A stretch of DNA of 64,000 nucleotides from Camellia lanceoleosa (taxonomy: Eukaryota > Streptophyta > Magnoliopsida > Ericales > Theaceae). How positions within the stretch are numbered: position 1 is the first letter of the stretch; each line of letters starts with the position of its first letter. A program made the position numbers and the translations under genes. The notes beneath the pieces were generated by a model. That model worked only from the letters and a program-made list of their open reading frames with translations. It was not told where the DNA came from and did no database searches. Positions 58,280 through 64,000 of the stretch are shown piece by piece. Where the stretch lies: the NCBI GenBank assembly GCA_025200525.1, contig CM045761.1:44896190-44960189 (forward strand). The letters run 5' to 3'.

Positions 58280-59331
58280 TCAATTAGTCGTTGCAAAACC
58301 GAGGAATTTCGCCTCGTTGCTTTCATCAAAATTTTGAAAGTCCTGATTTAAGCAATAAACCAAAGGCACAGAAAAGTACTCGGAAACCACAGTTACCTCA
58401 TTCTCATTAGATACTTCCAAACCGTCCGATTCTTCTGTTACAACAGACTCAAAAGAGAAAGAAAAAGACGACCTGGACAGTACTGTGGCATCCGGGTTAT
58501 CATCCCCAGGAATACCGGACTCAGACTCAGACGAGCTGGAACCTGATTCCGACTCACAAGACTCGGTGGAATCAGATTCCGGCTCACTACCTGACCCGGT
58601 GCTGCTTGATAAAAATCCCTCCTCGTACTGCCAGATGAGGGAGGGTGCGATGGATGCATCCAAAATAGCCGCTGGTTGGCCCACAGCCGTTTCATCTCTA
58701 ATCATGGACACCGAAGAGTCGTCCCCCAAGCACAACTGGTCGATCAAAGGATCTGAGAGTAGACATGCCAGTGCTACCCCCATTTCGAACTCTGTGTCCG
58801 CAGACTCCAATTCCTTGCTATGTTCAGCCTCGACTGTCGGGTCTGTCTGCTCTTCAGCAACATCATCCCCAGATAACTGCAAGTCGAAGAAAATTTCAAA
58901 TCCCGGCATGCGTTTCTTTTCTTCATTCAGCCATGGCTCCGGAAAACCACAGAATGGGAAATCTTCCCCCTCCCGGACGAAACGTCCGTTCAAAATTACC
59001 GGATGGGCCGGTGCATCAATTCGAAAGGTTTCCCCATCTGTTTTGCTTTGGCTCTTCCTGCCATCTCTTTTCCTCTTCTTACCCAATCTTCCTTGGTGGG
59101 TATGTAACCCAAACCGAAGGTGTGAGGGTTGTGTGGCACTTCGGCCAACGTTGCGATGCCCTTACGGCCGCTCTTCCCTAATCCCATCCCAGGGATGTAT
59201 TGGAGTTTATTCATGAGGTACACTGCTTGGGCGCTAACATATATCCCTTCATTAACGGCCATGATATTACATACAACTGAGCCTCGGCCAAGGTAAAACC
59301 CGATATGAACACGTCTTCGGGCCATGCTCTA
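58280..59331 (-). pseudogene. G-patch-like and acidic spacer segment of pol
   Basis: After an in-frame stop at 59329-59331, the frame from 59325 reads MARRRVHIGFYLG, then a G-patch-like motif YIPGMGLGKSGRKGI near residue 43. A frame change near 59030 leads into a long Ser/Glu/Asp-rich stretch (ESESGSSSSESESGIP) ending at 58280. G-patch-like and acidic linkers between protease and RT are usual in Tat-lineage elements; the function of the linker is not known. Confidence 0.65.
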
Positions 59332-60627
59332 TTTCGAGCAGCGTGGATATCTCGATGGTGGATGAATTGATGAATTCACAACGATGGCTACTCCTTCCGT
59401 GAGTATTTCACCATTTGATGCAAAGTAGATGATCTTGCCTTTACGATGCGACCACGGCGCCCCAACAACAAATTGAAAGTTGCGGTACTTCAAGACATGA
59501 AAATCTATCTCCTGCTGTCGGCCCAACTTTGGTGCGGATTTTAACGGTTCCCATCACCTCTCGGCTTGTATTGTCATATGCCCCGATGACTGGATCGTTG
59601 GTATAAAGTCTGCGACTTCGGACCAATCGCGTAAAATTTGTCCTTGCGAACAAGCGTTGATGGCAGACCCTGTATCAACAAGGACTACCGGTATCCATTT
59701 ATCTCTGCACTCCACAGAGATGTAGAGTGGCTTGTTGTGATTCGTGCCCTCAGGCGGTAATTCCTTATCAGCAAATGTCAACATCGGGGCAGCTCCTCCC
59801 GGAAAGACTAGCCCCACTAGCTGTTCTGGTGTTGTTTCTATTGAAAGCTTCGCCTTATCCATGGCTGATAAAACAGCCTCTCTGTGCACTCGAGAGGCCA
59901 TAAGCAGTCCCCAAATAGAGATATCTGCTTGTATCTTTTTCAGCTGTTTGAGTACGGCTTCCTCTTCGAGCTGCTTTTCCTTCTGCTTCTCAGCCTCTCT
60001 GTCTTTCCCTGAGGCCTCTGGTTGATCCAAGTGTGGGGGTTTGAAATACCGCCCACTCCGTGTCATGTGGTCAATCTCTCCAAGGTACCAGGTGTTATCG
60101 GGTTGGTTATTCCCCCAGTCTTCGTCTGTGTGGGCAAGGCAAAGATCCTCATCTTCCCACCACATCCCATCAGCAACTGACAAACATCTGTCGGGCTCTG
60201 GCGTGGCTGTTCTCGTACTCACGGCACTTTCCATTCCCATACTTGTAACATTATCCGTTTCTGTGCACACAGCGGTTTCAGTCTCCACTTGGGCCTTTGC
60301 CTTCTTGACTCTCTCAGATCCCTCAAACATTTCCTGTTCTGACTGTGCCAATACATCCGGCTGCTCAACAATTCCTGTGGTCAAGATGCTCCACTCTCGA
60401 GCGAAACTCTTCGTGCCGGCGCTCTCCGGCAATGTACTCTGTTTTTCAACTTTTCTGGCTGTTACTGAGGTTCTCGCCTCTGCTGGGCTCCCTTCTGGCT
60501 GAAATTCTTCTATCACATCTGGATGATCGTCCAACCACCCAATGGCCTCTGCTGTTTCCCCATAATCGAACCGGGTTGATCTTTGGGTCTTCTGGGTCTT
60601 GGTTGTAGTAAAACTGGAGATTGGCAA
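59332..60627 (-). pseudogene. Tat/Ogre protease region (frameshifted)
   Basis: A linker of about 270 residues from 60627 leads to the protease active site VDTGSAINACS near 59660. The frame changes near 59590, continuing as NDPVIGAYDNTSREVMGTVK, and again near 59520 to reach EIDFHVLKYRNFQFVVGAPW. The aspartic protease would process the polyprotein. DTG is intact, but the frame breaks prevent a full product. Confidence 0.75.
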
Positions 60628-62509
60628 AGTCCTCTCCCACGGCTGCTACACTATCCATTTCCTGTCCCGGGCTATCTCCTTGGATTACACATAGTTCTCC
60701 TCTGGCTGGAAGCTTCACCATTGGCGCATCCTGGCCCACCGGTAGAATGTAGTCACTCGGACTATACGTTTTCTCAGTACAATTTCCAAATCTCGCAGAT
60801 TTTGGCTCAACAACTCGTTCTTGCTTTGGGTCCCCCTGTTCCCTGTTCTTGGCAATCATCACGACTGGCTTAGGTTGGGTCATGGAGATGTCCATCATGC
60901 ACAAATCAGTGCACTCGGGGAGGAACACCTCCGGTTTAGGCAAGTGGGTGGGTGTGATATAGACACTAGGGTCATAAGATATGGCCCCAGTATGGATGAA
61001 ATTAAGTCTTTTAGGTGGTGGGGGTTGGTTATGTGCGGGGAGGGGATTTGTAGTGACATTGGGCTTTTCGGGAGGCAAAATCACCCCGTTATCGATGAGA
61101 TCTTGAATTTCATGGCGTAACCGGAAGCACTGGTCGGTGTCGTGACCGTGCTGTTGGTGAAATGCACAATATTTGGTCGGGTTATGGGTAGGAGGGAGTT
61201 TTTCTGGTAGGGGTCGTGGCTCCAGGGGCCTCAGGTGCCCTTTCTTGATCAATACCCCTAGAGCTTTGGATAGGGGCATATAGAGTGGAGCGAAAGTTCT
61301 GGAATTTTTGGGTGGGTATTTGGTTGTTTGTGGGTTGCTTCCGGACGCACCGGAGAATGGCGAAGCTGTCGCATTTCTTTGTGGGGGGTTAGTGGTAACC
61401 ATGCTTACTTCGGAGGCTCTCGTAGCTGATGTGCCACTCGGGCCTGTATTAGTGTTGCGGTTGAAGGTCCTTCGGGGTTGCTCCCGATCACTATCAATCC
61501 AGCCTTGTTTCAAGGCATCTTCAATCTGCACCCCCATCTCATGTAGGTCAGAAAAGGTGGGAAATGGGACTACTATCATCTTTTGCATCAATTTCGGCTG
61601 TAGATTGCGCACAATCATCCGAATCTGGTCTTTGTCCGTGGGCCGCAAGGTCATCATTGAAGCCTTGGCCCTCCATCTGGTTACGAACTCTGAAAAACTC
61701 TCCTTAGGGTCTTGTCTGGTTGTCTCGAGATCACGAGTAGTGATCTCAATCTGTGTGTTGTATGAATACTGCGCGATGAAGGCCTCAGCCATTTCGTCCC
61801 AATTTCTCTTCACGTCGTCGTCTAGCTTAGCATACCATGCAGACGCCACACCGCGAGGTTCGACCAAAGCAGAGACAACCACGGAGCCTCGAGGCCCATT
61901 GGCCTTAGAACATCCGAAAATAGTCTTAAGTGTACCATGGGGTCCCCAGACCCGTCGAATCGATCAACATGAGGCATTTTGAACCTGTCGGGCAGCGTCA
62001 CAGCTGTGTCAGTGTAACCATCTTCAATATCGGGGATAGTCTTGACCCCTTGGGATCTCTTGAACAACTTTTCAAGCTTGCTTAATTTGAGTGCGGTGGG
62101 ATCAGTCTCGAACTCAAAGGGAGAGTCCGGTAGATTGGTGGGTGTTTTTGATAATTGAGGTTGAATTTGGGGTAGGGTTGGAGGTGGGGGTGGTCCTGTG
62201 GGTAGCTCTGTATCAGCCTGAACATTGGCCGTCTCCCCGACGTTAAGAACTCCTGGCGGGGGAGGAACTTGATCTGAGCGGTCTCCGATTCTTTGTTCTA
62301 GCCAGCAATTGTTTACTGTTCTCTCACTGTGGCTCTTTGTTCTGCACTGACGAACGGACATCTGTTGCATTGCTTTCATACTCTCTTGAAGGTGGCGCAC
62401 CATCTCCTCCAAACCGCCATACTATCTGTGCGGTTGGATTACTGGTATAAATTCCCTCTGTTGGTAACACAAAACCTCGATCTCTACTGAGCACAGGTGG
62501 GGTAGACAA
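60446..62509 (-). pseudogene. Tat/Ogre gag (frameshifted)
   Basis: Three frames are needed. The N-terminus at 62509-62324 has PPVLSRDRGFVLPTEGIY. The next part from 62412 has Pro-rich stretches and FKMPHVDRFDGSGDPMVHL. From 61882 comes the capsid-like core (WYAKLDDDVKRNWDEMAEAF, FVTRWRAKASMMTLRPTDKD). Further on there is a knuckle-like CAFHQQHGHDTDQC near 61150. This matches plant Tat-lineage gag, which packages element RNA. The start codon is uncertain because no ATG was found at the first recognisable residues. Confidence 0.8.
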
Positions 62510-63392
62510 AGCCCTCTGGCTATTTGTCTTGATGTTCTCTGCCTCACCGACTTCCGTTTAATGTAGGGGTAGCGAGTAGTACCTTTGGTTGTCCGTCTAT
62601 CGGATCCTCGGATCGAAGAAGTCGTGACCTCGACCCGAGTGCTTGGGAATATCTATCGGATCGGTAGCAATTGTGCTCAACTACCTAATGAAAAGATAAA
62701 TAAAACACGTAAATAAACAGACAATCGGACAGCATAACGGCGCAAAATAAATAAACACACAACATACGGTCGGGTATTTAAAATAAGCGATTGAATCTTT
62801 GAATACCTTGTTTCTCAACCATTGATTCTTGATCACGAACCATTGCCCTAGGCACGAATCGATATCCACGCACAACCGATTCCCCAAAACATCGATCTTG
62901 ATGCCCTCGGGCCTGATACTTAAACTTGCGAACTGATCTGTATGTTCCCTGCAGAGTTACACTCTAAAGCACATAGCAAGTAAATGAGAACCAAAACACC
63001 CCTATGTTGGGGTAGGGTTTCTCTGTCCTATTTTGTCAAGAGCTAGGGTTTCACTACGCACGCAGCGGTTTCAAACAACCTAAATCGGGTAAGCAACCTG
63101 TCCTAGTTTGGAATGGTCACTCTGATTCGACTAAGCACCTAGGACGAATGGTGCAAAAGGGTGCCGCGGTAAAACCGGGGTTTGTGTTCCCCATCTTGGC
63201 GAGCCCGCAACCGTCCTTATGGTCATGCCTTGACAAGACAAGCCTCCAAAGAAACCGCTCGGGAATAGCAGATGGCCAACACGGTGTCCTAGGCGCACCA
63301 ATGCACATGCAATGCAAAGAGACACATAAATGAAATCAAAAGCAGATATCACAAGTTCGAGTCAAGCTCTCTAACTCCCAGAGTCGCCGAAA
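62510..63392 (-). other. 5' leader of the Tat/Ogre element
   Basis: Untranslated sequence between the 5' LTR and gag with no supported gene. On the minus strand CGGCGACTCTGGGAG (63376-63390) follows the LTR end and resembles the TGGCGACTC type of primer binding site of such elements; the tRNA is not assigned. Confidence 0.5.
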
Positions 63393-64000
63393 GCGTAAGC
63401 GCCGTGGGCTTCACTCTCTGATTCGGACTCGATTTTGTGTCGCGGTTCATCTGAACCAAAGAGTCCAAATCGGCAAATCGTTTGAGAAAAGCGGATTTTT
63501 GAAAAAGTAGTGCCAAACATGGACCGCTTTGCGGATTCTGAGTCGCCACCTAAATATTTTTTAAAATGGGAAATTTAGGAAACCACGACTCGGTCTTGAA
63601 GGCCACGTGTCCGTCATAACCAAAGTTGACTTGGCTCAGGAGCTTGGGTACGATCGGGGAAGGTCAGCTATGAGCACCCCCTCTCGCCCGGTCCGAAGAC
63701 CGGCCTCTACTAACCGTGATATCCGATTTTGAAAGCATTACGTGTTCTTATTCCGGTTATTAGCCTAGATTTACTATGTTATGCGCACAGCAAACAAGTA
63801 TAGACCAAATCGCCTAAATTGGAATAAAACTTTACATGTTCGTTTGGAAAATGGTTTGCTACTCGTAAGTAGGTTAAAATGCGGGTTTTGCCACCCTCGA
63901 GTGGGCTTTAAAAAAAAGATGATTTTTGCCACTATCCAGTGGACTTAAAACTCACAGTTTTAATGTATTATCCCAATTCAGGTAATTCGACCTCCATCCA
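63393..64000 (-). repeat. Tat/Ogre 5' LTR (partial, runs off right edge)
   Basis: Aligns from gccgtgggcttcactct with the 3' LTR at 47100-47690 almost base for base. Differences include missing bases in aaatcggc (aaatctggc in the 3' LTR) and a changed terminus: cgtaagcg here against tgtagacgcgc there. Confidence 0.82.

Larger units (their letters stand above)
47093..64000 (-). mobile_element. Large Tat/Ogre-type Ty3/gypsy element with antisense PMD gene (5' LTR off-window)
   Basis: Minus-strand element of more than 16.9 kb: 3' LTR 47093-50880, polypurine tract, repeat-rich 3' region, an opposite-strand PMD gene, then integrase, dual RNase H, RT, protease and gag, leader, and the start of the 5' LTR at about 63393. 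It is inserted in the integrase of the older Tat element. The second RNase H and the antisense extra gene are lineage marks known from plant Tat/Ogre elements. Coding parts are interrupted mainly by frameshifts. Confidence 0.85.

Noticed and set aside
58485..59216. Plus-strand open frame of 243 codons rich in Ser and Asp
   Set aside because: It is the reverse reading of the acidic Ser/Glu linker of the Tat/Ogre pol on the minus strand.
60041..60502. Plus-strand open frame of 153 codons with hydrophobic stretches
   Set aside because: Mirror of the minus-strand protease linker; no domain of its own.

Overview
The window looks like plant nuclear DNA, probably from a eudicot, in an intergenic and heterochromatin-like stretch. 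The sequence supports this through a plant L1-type LINE with an RRM and DUF4283 ORF1, a Tnt1-like Copia element, a Tekay-type chromovirus with 2.4-kb LTRs, and Tat-lineage Ty3/gypsy elements, one with an antisense plant mobile domain gene. There are also several MITE-like elements and a scrap of caulimovirid-type reverse transcriptase. The species cannot be named. I see no convincing host gene, tRNA, rRNA or CRISPR array; almost everything that can be identified is a transposable element or its remains.

Layout. 1-3010: minus-strand LINE, with ORF1 broken by an LTR-like insertion near 636-1564 and the first nine codons of ORF2 at the left edge. 3010-5808: AT-rich spacer with a caulimovirid RT fragment and a MITE. 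5809-10673: minus-strand Copia element with a 5-bp target duplication (catat), a deleted gag and three in-frame stops. 10679-12021: AT-rich spacer. 12022-29175: Tekay-type Gypsy insertion (target duplication gctat) later enlarged by a 7.2-kb tandem duplication that also copied 0.2 kb of flanking DNA, so the order is flank-LTR-gagpol-flank-LTR-gagpol-LTR. 29176-36200: spacer with a 70-bp tandem array, a GC-rich island with a G-quadruplex-type run, a second MITE copy, a 1-kb element set in a (TA)n tract and probable LTR/MITE remains. 36200-47092: plus-strand Tat-lineage Gypsy, heavily mutated, interrupted by a plus-strand LTR (42231-46246). 47093-64000: minus-strand, large Tat/Ogre-type element whose 5' LTR runs off the right edge.

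How the parts relate. The nesting order is readable: the Tat element at 36200 is older, and the LTR at 42231 and the large element at 47093 both sit inside its pol gene. The large element has gag, protease, a G-patch-like segment, RT, two RNase H domains and integrase on the minus strand. Between integrase and its 3' LTR it carries an oppositely oriented plant mobile domain (PMD) gene with a GT-AG intron, next to a 12-copy minisatellite. That antisense spliced gene is the most interesting item here, followed by the flank-including tandem duplication and the clusters of short GC-rich palindromes inside two unrelated LTR families. Most premature stops in the older elements are one C-to-T or G-to-A change from a sense codon, as expected for methylated, silenced repeats; the element at 47093 is instead broken mainly by frameshifts.
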